From Bog-756 sp963824645 (GTDB lineage Bacteria; Actinomycetota; Acidimicrobiia; Acidimicrobiales; RAAP-2): DNA of 64,000 bases. The DNA lies in NCBI GenBank assembly GCA_963824645.1, contig CAWGQC010000012.1:248001-312000 (forward strand). The letters are read 5' to 3'. Of the stretch, positions 16,866 to 25,128 are shown piece by piece. The translations under genes were made by a program, and so were the position numbers. The notes under the pieces were generated by a model. That model ran no database searches, was not told where the DNA came from, and saw only the letters and a program-made list of their open reading frames with translations. Positions within the stretch are counted from its first letter, which is position 1, and the number at the start of each line of letters is the position of its first letter.

Positions 16866-17402
16866 GTGCGAGAACAGTCCATCGAGGTGGTCGACTCCGG
16901 TGGTCTTTCCGGGGGCCCCGACGAAGGTTTCCGAGGGACCCAGGTCTGCGTCTTGGTCGGTATCACCTATCGACAACTCGACTACTGGGCCCGCACCAAC
17001 CTTCTCCGTCCTTCCATCACCGACGCCACCGGCAGCGGGAGCCAGCGTCGTTACTCCTACCGGGACGTGCTCGAACTCAAGGTCATCAAGCGTCTCTTGG
17101 ACGCCGGCCTCAAACTGCAACAGGCGCGCCAGGCGGTCGAGTGCCTGCGGGGCGACTTGGGGGTGGACCTGGCATCGGCCCAGCTGGTCCTCATCGGCAA
17201 CCGTTCGGTGTTGGCCCACTCCGACGGCGACATCGTCGACCTGCTGGCCGGTGGCCAGGGCGTCTTCAACATCCTTCCGCTGGCCGGCGTGGTATCCGAA
17301 CTGGAAGCGGCCATCGTGGAGATCGCCGCAGACGACGCACCGGTGGCCGGCAAGCACCCGTCCACCACTCCGCTACTGCACGCTGAGGTTGCCGAGCGTT
17401 GA
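16866..17402 (+). CDS. MerR-family transcriptional regulator
   Basis: This is a 178-residue regulator. The start is GTG 16866 with GGAGGA five bases upstream. The winged helix-turn-helix is clear: VCVLVGITYRQLDYWARTNLLRPSI, then GSQRRYSYRDVLELKVIKRLLDAGLKLQQARQAVECL. The C-terminal domain (VLIGNRSVLAHSDGDIVDLLAGGQGVFNILPLAGVV) matches a class common in actinobacteria near glycine-cleavage and signalling genes, and it lacks the Cys of metal-sensing MerRs. The gene is read toward gcvT and diverges from the mhuD-like operon, so it may control either. The effector is unknown. Confidence 0.9.
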   Translation: MREQSIEVVDSGGLSGGPDEGFRGTQVCVLVGITYRQLDYWARTNLLRPSITDATGSGSQRRYSYRDVLELKVIKRLLDAGLKLQQARQAVECLRGDLGVDLASAQLVLIGNRSVLAHSDGDIVDLLAGGQGVFNILPLAGVVSELEAAIVEIAADDAPVAGKHPSTTPLLHAEVAER

Positions 17403-17433
17403 CCAGGCCGGCCCCCGAGGTCGAGCGGTCCCG

Positions 17434-17832
17434 GTGGCGAGGGTGACACGGGTCCGCTCGGACAACGACTTCTTCCCCGTGCCGAGATTCGCTCACGAAT
17501 CCGAACGGCGCTTCGCTCGGATTCTGGATTTCTACGGGGTTGCCTGGGATTACGAGCCGGTCGAGTTCGCCCTGGAGTGGAACGAGAGCGGGCGACCTAC
17601 GGCCGGTTTCCGCCCCGACTTCTGGCTGCCGGAACCGGGCCTGTTCGTGGAGGTGACCACGTTGAACCAGCGGCTGGTCACCAAAAAGAACGGCAAGGTC
17701 CGTCGCATGGGTGAGTTGTATCCGGATATCCGGGTCACGGTTCTCTACCAGAGGGACACCCTGGCCCTTCTGGCCAAGTACGGGCTGGCCGGCGAGAGCC
17801 GGAACGCAGCGTCTGTGGCCCGCACAGCCTGA
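17434..17832 (+). CDS. PD-(D/E)XK nuclease-like hypothetical protein
   Basis: The 132-residue product begins at GTG 17434 or 17443. Motifs suggest a restriction-endonuclease-like core: Glu in FAHESERRFARIL, Asp in FRPDFWLPE and Glu in GLFVEVTTLNQRLVTKKNGKVRRM, followed by IRVTVLYQRD. The usual Lys of ExK is Thr here, though Lys residues follow shortly. Such proteins resemble small VSR/DUF559-type folds, but no role is known. It sits between merR and gcvT with short gaps and is probably co-transcribed. Confidence 0.65.
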   Translation: MARVTRVRSDNDFFPVPRFAHESERRFARILDFYGVAWDYEPVEFALEWNESGRPTAGFRPDFWLPEPGLFVEVTTLNQRLVTKKNGKVRRMGELYPDIRVTVLYQRDTLALLAKYGLAGESRNAASVARTA

Positions 17833-17857
17833 CCGTCGGCCCCGGTATCCTTTCGAC

Positions 17858-18988
17858 GTGGGCGAGACCTCGACGGCACTCGACCAGTCGGGGCCCGGGG
17901 CCGAGGTGCCTCTTCGCCACACCGCACTGATCGACGCCCACCGACGTCTCGGAGCCCGTCTGGTTCCCTTCGGCGGCTGGGAAATGCCCCTCTCCTACGG
18001 TGACGGAACCTTGGCTGAACACCGGGCCTGCCGCACCGATTCGGTCATGTTCGACGTGAGCCATCTGGGTACGGTGCGGGTCGAGGGTGACGATGCCTTC
18101 GACCGTCTGCAGTCGGCCCTGTCCAACGATCTCCGCCGGGTGGCACCGGGACGGGCCCAGTACACCCATCTTCTCGACGACACTGACGGTTCGGTGGTGG
18201 ACGACATCATCGTCTGGTGGCTGTCCGACTGGGAGTTCGACGTGATGCCCAACGCCTCCAACACGGCTCCTGTGACGGCGGCCGTCGGTGGCCTGGACAC
18301 CACCCAATCCCGCTGCATCATTGCTGTCCAGGGACCCCACGCCCGGACCCGGTTGGCCACGGTCGCCCCCGAGGCAGCCACCGTTCCCCGCTTCGGGGTG
18401 ATGCCCTTCGTGTGGGAGGGAGTGCCCTGTGTGGTGGCGGGAACCGGCTATACCGGCGAGGACGGCGTCGAATGCGCCGTCCCGGCCGACGCCGCCGAAG
18501 CGTTGTGGGCGGCTCTTCTAGCCACCGGTGTTCGGCCGGCCGGGCTGGGCGCCCGCGACACCTTGCGGCTGGAAGCGGGACTGCCTCTGCACGGACACGA
18601 ACTCGGCCCGGGCATCACCCCGCTCCAAGCCGGCCTGGGATGGGTCATCGGGTGGGACAAAGAGGAATTCCGGGGACGGTCGGCCCTGGCCAAAGAGCGC
18701 CAAAACGGCGTGTCCCGCCGACTGGTCGGACTGGCCACGGCCGGTCGCCGTCCGCCGCGGGAGAAAGCGGACGTCGTGCGGGACGACCGCCCGGCCGGCA
18801 CGGTGACCAGTGGCAACTTCTCGCCCATGCTCGAGTGCGGGATCGCTCTCGCCTTTATCGACGCCGCCCTCGACCCCCAGCCCGCCACCGCCTTCGACAT
18901 CGTCCAGCGGGGACTGACCCTGCCCGCCACCGTCGTCCCCACCCCGTTCGTCCGAGCGGGCCAGTGGGCAGTGGCGGAAGGCAGCTGA
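17858..18988 (+). CDS. gcvT: Glycine cleavage system T protein (aminomethyltransferase)
   Basis: The 376-residue GcvT begins at GTG 17858. It has the N-terminal PLRHTALIDAHRRLGARLVPFGGWEMPLSY, then VMFDVSHLGTVRVEG, AQYTHLLDDTDGSVVDDIIVW and the C-terminal ARDTLRLEAGLPLHGHEL and TSGNFSPMLECGIALAFI. It transfers the aminomethyl carbon from lipoyl-GcvH to tetrahydrofolate, releasing ammonia. gcvPA follows three bases later and gcvPB overlaps that, but no gcvH is present between them or elsewhere in the window. There is no room for a glycine riboswitch, with only 25 bases to the preceding gene. Confidence 0.93.
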   Translation: MGETSTALDQSGPGAEVPLRHTALIDAHRRLGARLVPFGGWEMPLSYGDGTLAEHRACRTDSVMFDVSHLGTVRVEGDDAFDRLQSALSNDLRRVAPGRAQYTHLLDDTDGSVVDDIIVWWLSDWEFDVMPNASNTAPVTAAVGGLDTTQSRCIIAVQGPHARTRLATVAPEAATVPRFGVMPFVWEGVPCVVAGTGYTGEDGVECAVPADAAEALWAALLATGVRPAGLGARDTLRLEAGLPLHGHELGPGITPLQAGLGWVIGWDKEEFRGRSALAKERQNGVSRRLVGLATAGRRPPREKADVVRDDRPAGTVTSGNFSPMLECGIALAFIDAALDPQPATAFDIVQRGLTLPATVVPTPFVRAGQWAVAEGS

Positions 18989-18991
18989 CCC

Positions 18992-20338
18992 ATGCCCACC
19001 TACATCCCCCACACCGACGACGAAGTGGTCGGCATGCTGGACTTTCTCGGGCTCACTGCGGTGGACCAGCTGTTCGACGTGGTCCCCGAAGCCCTACGCC
19101 TGGTGCACGGACTGGAGCTGGCCGCCGGGTGCGCCGAGCCCGACGTGATGGCATCCATGGAGGAATTGGCCCAACGCAACCGGGCCCGATCGGACCGCCT
19201 GGTCTGCTTCGCCGGGGGAGGGGCCTACGACCACGAAACCCCGCCGGTCACCCGGGCCCTGGCCGGTCGGTCGGAGTTCGTCACTTCCTACACGCCCTAT
19301 CAGCCCGAAGTGGCCCAAGGGGTACTGCAGGCCGTGTTCGAGTTCCAGACGATGGTGGCCCGACTGGCCGGGCTCCCCATCGCCAACGCCTCTCTCTATG
19401 ACGGAGGATCGGCCATGGTCGAGGCAGTCAACCTCGGGGTGGCCGCCAGCGGACGCCAGAAGGTGTGGGTGTCGGCCGGGGTCCATCCGCATTGGCGTCA
19501 ACTGCTGGCCACCTGTGCCGCCGGGACCGGCCACCGGATAGAGACCGTCCCCGTGGTCGGTGGGATCACCGCCTGGCCGGCCGACCCGGACGGGGCCGAT
19601 CCGCCGGGCGTGGTGGTGGTGAGCTATCCCAACTACCTCGGTTGCATCGAGGATCTGGCCGCGGTCCGCCAGCTGAGCGACCGGCTCGGAGCCCTCATGG
19701 TGGTGGGAGCGGATCCGGTGGCCGCCGGCATCCTCAAGTCGGCGGGGGAGTGGGGGGCCGATGTGGTGGTCGGGGAAGGCCAGGCCTTCGGGACCAGCCT
19801 CGGCTTCGGGGGTCCCTACCTCGGCCTCTTTGCCTGTGCTTCGGCCTACGTGCGCCGGTTGCCCGGTCGTCTGGTGGGCGAGACGGTCGATGTGGACGGT
19901 CGCCCCGCCTACGTGACCACACTGAGAGCCCGCGAGCAGGACATCCGCCGTGAAAAGGCCACCTCCAACGTGTGCACCAACCAGACTCTGATGGCGGTCA
20001 CCGCCGCCATCCAGCTGGGGTGGCTGGGCACTGCGGGCCTGGCCGAGATGGCCCGGCGGTGCGCCCAGGCCACCCGCTACACCCGCCAGGCCGTACTGGC
20101 CGTCGAGGGTATCGAACCGGCCACCGAGGCGCCCGTGCTGAGGGAATTCGCCGTTCGGCTCCCGACCCCGGCACCGATGGTGATCGAGCGTATGGCCGAC
20201 TCCGGGTTCCTGGCCGGCATCGCCTTGGACACCGAGTACGTGGAGGACGAGAAGGGACTGCTCATCGCCGTGACCGAACGACGCACCCGGGCCGAAATCG
20301 ATGCTTACGTGACCGCGCTGGCCAAGGCGGTGGCATGA
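18992..20338 (+). CDS. gcvPA: Glycine dehydrogenase (decarboxylating) subunit 1
   Basis: The 448-residue protein is the N-terminal half of a split P-protein: YIPHTDDEVVGMLDFLG, then RLVCFAGGGAYDHETPPVTRAL, SYTPYQPEVAQGVLQAVFEFQ and the family signature DIRREKATSNVCTNQTLMA. With subunit 2 it binds glycine, decarboxylates it on PLP and loads lipoyl-GcvH. The split form is common in thermophiles and many actinobacterial lineages outside the Mycobacteriales. Its stop overlaps the gcvPB start (ATGA). Confidence 0.95.
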   Translation: MPTYIPHTDDEVVGMLDFLGLTAVDQLFDVVPEALRLVHGLELAAGCAEPDVMASMEELAQRNRARSDRLVCFAGGGAYDHETPPVTRALAGRSEFVTSYTPYQPEVAQGVLQAVFEFQTMVARLAGLPIANASLYDGGSAMVEAVNLGVAASGRQKVWVSAGVHPHWRQLLATCAAGTGHRIETVPVVGGITAWPADPDGADPPGVVVVSYPNYLGCIEDLAAVRQLSDRLGALMVVGADPVAAGILKSAGEWGADVVVGEGQAFGTSLGFGGPYLGLFACASAYVRRLPGRLVGETVDVDGRPAYVTTLRAREQDIRREKATSNVCTNQTLMAVTAAIQLGWLGTAGLAEMARRCAQATRYTRQAVLAVEGIEPATEAPVLREFAVRLPTPAPMVIERMADSGFLAGIALDTEYVEDEKGLLIAVTERRTRAEIDAYVTALAKAVA

Positions 20339-21876
20339 CCCCGGCGGCCCCCGGCGGCCAGGCGGCCAGCGCCCCCCTCCTCGGCCACGCCGCCGAGCCC
20401 ACGCTGTTCGAACTGTCCCATTCCGGTCGGCGGGCCTGGTCGTTACGCACCACCGGCGTGCCCGAGGTGCCTCTCGAGGACCTGGTACCCGCCGGTCACC
20501 TCCGAACCGAGCCGGTGGCCTTGGCCGAGGTGTCCGAACGGGACCTGGTCGGTCATTTCACCCGCCTGTCCCACCGTCAATTCTCGGTCGATCTGGGGGC
20601 CTACCCCCTGGGCTCGTGCACCATGAAATACAACCCGAAGGTCTGTGACGCCGTGGCCGCACTGCCCGGACTGGCCACCGTTCATCCCGCGGCGCCGGCG
20701 TCCCTCAGCCAGGGCTGGCTCGAACTGCTGGTGGCCCTGGAGGAGGCGCTGTGCGAGATCACCGGCATGGCGGCAGCCACACTGCAGCCGGCGGCGGGGG
20801 CGGCGGGGGAGTTGACCGGGCTCCTACTCATGCGGGCCTGGCATCAGGCGCAGGGCTCGGACCGGCGCACGGTCATCATCCCCGACTCCGCCCACGGCAC
20901 CAACCCGGCCTCGGTGTCACTGGCCGGCTATGAGGTCGTGACCGTCCCCAGCGACCGGCGCGGCTGTGTGGACATGACCGCCCTCAGCGAGGTCCTGGAC
21001 GAGAACGTGGCCGGCATCATGCTCACCAATCCCAACACCCTCGGCCTCTTCGAGGAAGACATCGCCGCCATCGCCGCCGCCGTCCACGGCGTGGGGGGCC
21101 TGCTCTACTACGACGGCGCCAATCTCAACGCCATCCTGGGTGTCGTCCGACCCGGCGACATGGGTTTCGACATCGTCCACATGAACCTGCACAAGACGTT
21201 CGCCACACCCCATGGGGGAGGGGGCCCCGGAGCCGGCCCGGTGGCCGTGTCGGAGCGACTGGTTCCGTTCCTCCCCGGACCCCGGCCCGTCCGTTCCGCC
21301 GGCGACCACCGGGAGGACGCCTACCAATGGGTCACCCCTCCGCTGTCCATCGGACGCATGCACACCTGGCACGGCAACGCCCTGGTGCTGGCTCGGGCCC
21401 TGGCCTACATCCTCGTCAACGGGGGAGACGGGCTGCGGGAGGTGGCCGAGGCCGCCGTCCTCAACGCCAACTGGCTGCGGCAACGGTTGTCCGGGACGTA
21501 CGACGTGCCCTTCGACCGGCCCTGCATGCACGAGGTGGTGCTGTCGGCGCGCTCGCTGAAGCAGAGCCACGGTGTCCGCGCCCTCGACGTGGCCAAGCGC
21601 CTCCTCGAAGAGGGGTTCCATTCGCCCACCGTCTACTTCCCGCTCATCGTGGAGGAGGCCCTCATGATCGAGCCGACCGAGACGGAGAGCCCTCAGACCC
21701 TGGTGGCCCTGGCCGAATCCCTGGAACGCATCGCCGCCCAGGCCCGGGAGCAGCCGGACGGGACGTTGGCCGAGTACCCCCTCCACACCCCGGTCCGGCG
21801 GGTCGATGAGGCCCGGGCGGCCCGCACCCTGGTGCCCACGTTCGACGCCCGGGCGCCGGAACCCGACCAGACGTGA
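20335..21876 (+). CDS. gcvPB: Glycine dehydrogenase (decarboxylating) subunit 2
   Basis: The 513-residue catalytic half of the split P-protein carries the PLP lysine (Lys287 in HMNLHKTFATPHGGGGPG), VDLGAYPLGSCTMKYNPK and IIPDSAHGTNPASVSLAGYE. The ATG at 20335 overlaps the gcvPA stop, and a further ATGA-type junction (GTGA) couples it to the Ddn-like gene downstream. A short Ala/Gly-rich N-terminal extension precedes the family core. It works with GcvPA, GcvT, an absent GcvH and lipoamide dehydrogenase to convert glycine to methylene-THF. Confidence 0.95.
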   Translation: MTPAAPGGQAASAPLLGHAAEPTLFELSHSGRRAWSLRTTGVPEVPLEDLVPAGHLRTEPVALAEVSERDLVGHFTRLSHRQFSVDLGAYPLGSCTMKYNPKVCDAVAALPGLATVHPAAPASLSQGWLELLVALEEALCEITGMAAATLQPAAGAAGELTGLLLMRAWHQAQGSDRRTVIIPDSAHGTNPASVSLAGYEVVTVPSDRRGCVDMTALSEVLDENVAGIMLTNPNTLGLFEEDIAAIAAAVHGVGGLLYYDGANLNAILGVVRPGDMGFDIVHMNLHKTFATPHGGGGPGAGPVAVSERLVPFLPGPRPVRSAGDHREDAYQWVTPPLSIGRMHTWHGNALVLARALAYILVNGGDGLREVAEAAVLNANWLRQRLSGTYDVPFDRPCMHEVVLSARSLKQSHGVRALDVAKRLLEEGFHSPTVYFPLIVEEALMIEPTETESPQTLVALAESLERIAAQAREQPDGTLAEYPLHTPVRRVDEARAARTLVPTFDARAPEPDQT

Positions 21877-22361
21877 AAGGCGGCATATTCACCACCCGCT
21901 TCGTCGATCCCTACCTGCGCTTCCACAAGTACGTCTATGAACGGTCCGACGGTCGGATCGGAAAGCACAGCGGCGGGGTCCCCGCCCTTCTGCTCACCAC
22001 CACAGGCCGCAGAACAGGGCAATCGCGCACCAACGGCCTCACCTACTGCCGCGACCGGGGCGACCTCATCGTGGTCGCCTCCAACGGAGGCAGCGACCGG
22101 TCACCGGCCTGGTTGCTGAACCTGCAGGCCGAGCCGCGGATCACCGTGCGGGTGGGGAGGCGCGTGATGCCCGCCACCGCCCGGGTGGCCGGACCGGAGG
22201 AGAGAGAACAGCTGTGGCCGTTGGTCAACCGGACCAATCGCGGTTTGGCCCCCCTGCTCCACCGCGGGGTCCGGGGTCGCTATGACGTGTACCAACGTCA
22301 TTCCGCCCGGACCATCCCCGTCGTGATCATCACGCCCGATCGTCCCGACCCACCCCTCTGA
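21873..22361 (+). CDS. Ddn/DUF385-family deazaflavin-dependent nitroreductase-like protein
   Basis: The 162-residue protein of the split-barrel Ddn family starts at a GTG overlapping the gcvPB stop. Signatures are LLLTTTGRRTGQSRTNGLTYCRDRGDLIVVASNGGSDRSPAWLLNL, which bind the F420 phosphate and ring. Mycobacterial relatives reduce quinones and nitro compounds using F420H2. F420 synthesis is supported by FbiC at 57 kb. The overlap with gcvPB implies coupling, but a functional link to glycine cleavage is not obvious. Confidence 0.85.
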   Translation: MKGGIFTTRFVDPYLRFHKYVYERSDGRIGKHSGGVPALLLTTTGRRTGQSRTNGLTYCRDRGDLIVVASNGGSDRSPAWLLNLQAEPRITVRVGRRVMPATARVAGPEEREQLWPLVNRTNRGLAPLLHRGVRGRYDVYQRHSARTIPVVIITPDRPDPPL

Positions 22362-22411
22362 GCACTGCGGTCCGCCGGGGGGTACCCGGGCCGGTCGAAC
22401 TGCTCTCCGAC

Positions 22412-23170
22412 TCAATCGAGGAGGTCGGGCTGCTCTCTGACGATACGGTCGAAGAGGGGTTGGAAACTGAACCAGCCGGCCAGATGCGAGCCGACCTGGC
22501 CGGCGGTCAACCGGGCCATCTCGGCATCGATGAGCACCGGCGTGCCCGCCGAGGAGGCCAGCAACTGGGCCTGGCAGGACCGCTCCATGGTGATGAACCA
22601 CCACACGGCCTCTTCGACCGAGTGGCCCACGGTCAGCAGTCCGTGGTTCCGGAGGATGGCCGCCTTGTTGTCGGCCAGGGCGTGGGCGATCCGCTTCCCC
22701 TCCTCGATGTCGAGGACCACCCCGGTGTAGTCGTCGAAGACGGCATGGTCGTCGTAGAAGGCACAGACGTCCTGGGTGATGGGATCGAGGAGGCGGCCCA
22801 GCGAGGACCACGACTTCCCGTAGATGGAATGGGAGTGGGCGGCGGCCACCACGTCCGGACGAGCGGCGTGGATCTGCGAATGGATGGCGAAGGCCGCGGT
22901 GTTGACGGGCATTTCCCCTTCCACCACCACCCCGTTGTGGTCGACCAGGATCAGGTCGGACACCCGGATGTGCCCGAAGTTCATGCCAAAGGGATTGACC
23001 CAGAAATGGTCGAGGCGCTCGGGATCCCGCGCCGTGATGTGCCCGGCCACCCCCTCGTCGAACCCGAACTTGGAGAACAAACGGAAACCGGCAGCCAGGC
23101 GCTGCTGGCGATAGAGGCGCTCCTGCTCCGGTCCGTCGAATTTCATGGTGGTGGCTATCAACTCGGACAT
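22412..23170 (-). CDS. Class II aldolase/adducin family protein
   Basis: The 252-residue protein has the zinc site of class II aldolases: GHITARDPE, HSHSIYGKSWSSLGR and RNHGLLTVG (His residues). FWVNPFGMNFGHIRVSDLILVDHNG matches family strands. Members are fuculose- or ribulose-phosphate aldolases and epimerases, but this fungal/actinobacterial branch with a long C-terminus is usually uncharacterised. It converges with the Ddn-like gene. No sugar-catabolic neighbours are present to identify a substrate. Confidence 0.88.
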   Translation of the reverse strand: MSELIATTMKFDGPEQERLYRQQRLAAGFRLFSKFGFDEGVAGHITARDPERLDHFWVNPFGMNFGHIRVSDLILVDHNGVVVEGEMPVNTAAFAIHSQIHAARPDVVAAAHSHSIYGKSWSSLGRLLDPITQDVCAFYDDHAVFDDYTGVVLDIEEGKRIAHALADNKAAILRNHGLLTVGHSVEEAVWWFITMERSCQAQLLASSAGTPVLIDAEMARLTAGQVGSHLAGWFSFQPLFDRIVREQPDLLD

Positions 23171-23431
23171 ATCTCCTCCTCACCGCTCGGGACCGCTGGG
23201 GGCCCCGCACAGCTCCATCTTACGCAGCCGGCCGGTCCGGAGTCCCTGAGCCAGGGGAGCGGGGAGGAAGTGCCGACCGGCTGCTGGACCGTAAAGCCAA
23301 AAAATTGCTCAAGTCCGGCCGGCGATGTGTCGATGGAGGAAGGCCGGGTCTGTCGAGCGCAACGACCGCTTTCCGCCAAACGCCGTCCATGGCTCCAGAC
23401 CCGGCCCTTTTTCCGGGCGGTCGGCGTCCAT

Positions 23432-23704
23432 CTACCGGCGGCGGAGGCTCCGGGACCGGATGGCCACATATCCGCTGGCCGAAGCCATAGCCGCCGCCAC
23501 CAGGGCCACAACCCCGGCGAAGATATCGAGGCCGGGTATCGAGACCCTCCAGCCGGCCAGCCAGCTCCCCGCCATCCATACCCCGGCGAATACCCCACAC
23601 CACATCCAGGCCAGGCGAGGTTCCACCGAGCCCACCACACCGTCCACCCGGTTGAGGCGGACGTCGGCCGGTGTCGGAGCGGGACAGGAGGGCTGTTCAT
23701 CCAT
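23432..23704 (-). CDS. Small two-TM membrane protein
   Basis: The 90-residue product from ATG 23704 has a soluble N-terminus (MDEQPSCPAPTPADVRLNR), then two hydrophobic helices (LAWMWCGVFAGVWMAGSWLAG and IFAGVVALVAAAMASASGYV) and a basic tail RSRSLRRR. The positive-inside pattern supports a real membrane protein. The plus strand opposite is open too, but gives a less protein-like sequence. No family was recognised. Confidence 0.5.
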   Translation of the reverse strand: MDEQPSCPAPTPADVRLNRVDGVVGSVEPRLAWMWCGVFAGVWMAGSWLAGWRVSIPGLDIFAGVVALVAAAMASASGYVAIRSRSLRRR

Positions 23705-23816
23705 CTGCCTATCATCGGCACCGGCCCTCGCCGTCTTGACACCCCAGGCCCGCGACACCCCCGATCCGGTCCCCGGACCCCGGTTGACGGCGGCCAGGTC
23801 ACCGGTGGCGGCCATA

Positions 23817-24569
23817 ATGGCACCCGACCCCTTCCGGGGCACCAGCACCGTGATCATCGCCCACACCCCTCCCTTCGTCTTCGTCCACATCCACAAGACA
23901 GGCGGAACATCGGTCGCCACCTCGCTGGGTAGGGACGTCGCCCCCGAAGCCCTGGTCATTCCCCAGGGGTCCGGACACCGCGTCGATACGCACGACCACG
24001 CCCTCGGCAAGCACAGCACCGCCGTCGAGATCCGGGATCACATCGGATCGGAGGCCTGGGAAGGCTCCTTCACTTTCTCCATCGTCCGGCACCCCATTGA
24101 CAGGGCCCTGTCCCTCTACCGTTACATCGAGGCCCAGGCCCGTCCGACCCGCCCGCCCTGGTCACGACGGTTCTGGCACCACGTGTCGGGGCGAGGACGA
24201 GGGCGAGGACCGGGCCCCGAGCGTCCGGCGCTGAGCTGGCCCGAGGTCCGTGCCTACCTCGACAGCGACTCCATGTCCGACTTCTTCCGCCATCCCCTGC
24301 TGGCCGACGCCCCCGGCATGAAGTCGCAGAGTTCTTCGCTGTGCAACAGCTCGGGGGCTGTGATCGTCGACTTCGTGGGCCGCTACGAGAGCCTGGACGC
24401 CGACATCGGCTATGTCCGCCGGCATCTCGGCCTCCCTGACCGCCCCCTGCCGTGGCTCAACCCGTCAGAGCGCGGGGGCTTGCTGCCCACGGACCTGAGC
24501 CCGGAGGACCGGTCCTATCTGGTGGCCAGGTTCGAAGAGGATTTCCGGCGCTTCGACTACCCGCTGTGA
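23817..24569 (+). CDS. Sulfotransferase family 2 protein
   Basis: The 250-residue product has the PAPS-binding sulfotransferase core: the 5'-phosphosulfate loop FVFVHIHKTGGTSV near residues 20-33 and the 3'-phosphate motif FSIVRHPIDRALSLYRYIE. It resembles bacterial Sulfotransfer_2 enzymes that sulfate carbohydrates or lipids. No TM helix or signal peptide is seen, whereas many relatives are membrane-anchored. The start may be ATG 23817 or GTG 23850; frames further upstream look non-coding. Its presence complements the two sulfatases at 6-10 kb. Confidence 0.88.
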   Translation: MAPDPFRGTSTVIIAHTPPFVFVHIHKTGGTSVATSLGRDVAPEALVIPQGSGHRVDTHDHALGKHSTAVEIRDHIGSEAWEGSFTFSIVRHPIDRALSLYRYIEAQARPTRPPWSRRFWHHVSGRGRGRGPGPERPALSWPEVRAYLDSDSMSDFFRHPLLADAPGMKSQSSSLCNSSGAVIVDFVGRYESLDADIGYVRRHLGLPDRPLPWLNPSERGGLLPTDLSPEDRSYLVARFEEDFRRFDYPL

Positions 24570-24660
24570 CCCGACTCCCGGCAAACACCCCGCCCGGTGA
24601 GATCCGCCTGGTCAGTGGCCCCGCACAGTGGAAGAGAGGTGGGCCGGGCGGGCTCACCTC

Positions 24661-24693
24661 CTATTTTGCTTTACTTGACATAATATACATTAT
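24661..24693. promoter_or_regulatory. AT-rich island with symmetric ATAAT/ATTAT element
   Basis: About 33 bases (TATTTTGCTTTACTTGACA then TAATATACATTAT) are strongly AT-rich in otherwise GC-rich DNA. It includes TTGACA (24675-24680) and an inverted ATAAT-ATAC-ATTAT. It sits in the convergent gap between the sulfotransferase and zinc-finger genes, where no promoter is needed. It may be a terminator region, a protein site or a small-RNA promoter. Confidence 0.4.
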
Positions 24694-24714
24694 CGGCGGT
24701 CGGGCAGAAGCGGC

Positions 24715-25065
24715 TCAGGTCCGCATAGGCTCGATGACCACGTCCACCAGGTCCCGGGCCGGATCGACCAGGTGGGCCAGAGCCGTCCGTAACGCTTCCG
24801 GCGATTCGTCTTCGGCCAGGTCGGCCTCGATGTCCTCCAGAGCCGTCTCGAGCTGATAGAGCCGATCGTGCAGCCGTCGCAGCTCGGCCTCGGTCACCAC
24901 CACCTGACCGGCCGGCAAACCGAACCGGTCGGCCCGCTGGCGGGCCTCATAGGCCCGTTGGCGATGGGAACGGCAGCAGAAGGTCCGTTTGCGACCCGGG
25001 CCGGGCGTTTGGGCCACGGGGCGATGACACCAGCCGCACCTGTCGGTATTGGGTAATTTCGTCAC
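24715..25065 (-). CDS. Zinc-finger-like hypothetical protein (CxxC...CCxxH)
   Basis: The product is about 116 residues from GTG 25065; TTG 25086 and GTG 25083 are in-frame alternatives. The N-terminus reads TKLPNTDRCGWCHRPVAQ and RKRTFCCRSHRQRAYEARQRADR. Four Cys and nearby His form a likely zinc-binding treble-clef or FCS-like finger. The rest is a long acidic amphipathic helix (ETALEDIEADLAEDESPEA). Similar small proteins occur widely in actinobacteria without assigned function; a nucleic-acid or protein-interaction role is inferred. A palindrome overlaps its start. Confidence 0.75.
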   Translation of the reverse strand: MTKLPNTDRCGWCHRPVAQTPGPGRKRTFCCRSHRQRAYEARQRADRFGLPAGQVVVTEAELRRLHDRLYQLETALEDIEADLAEDESPEALRTALAHLVDPARDLVDVVIEPMRT

Positions 25066-25073
25066 GGTGACGA
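25059..25073. promoter_or_regulatory. Perfect dyad TCGTCACGGTGACGA at the zinc-finger gene start
   Basis: A 15-base palindrome (7-bp arms, one central base) spans the GTG start at 25065, flanked by A/T runs (AATT on one side, TTTT on the other). A palindrome over a start codon is well placed to repress translation or transcription initiation, possibly by the encoded protein. The coding meaning (IVTVTK) could also explain part of the symmetry. Confidence 0.4.
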
Positions 25074-25128
25074 TTTTACCCACCAACCGGACAGGATCGT
25101 CGGACTCGGGTGGCCGGCCCGAGGATGG

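Noticed and set aside
17833..17857. Glycine riboswitch upstream of gcvT
   Set aside because: Only 25 bases separate gcvT from the preceding gene, too short for this RNA, and no tandem aptamer motif is visible upstream.
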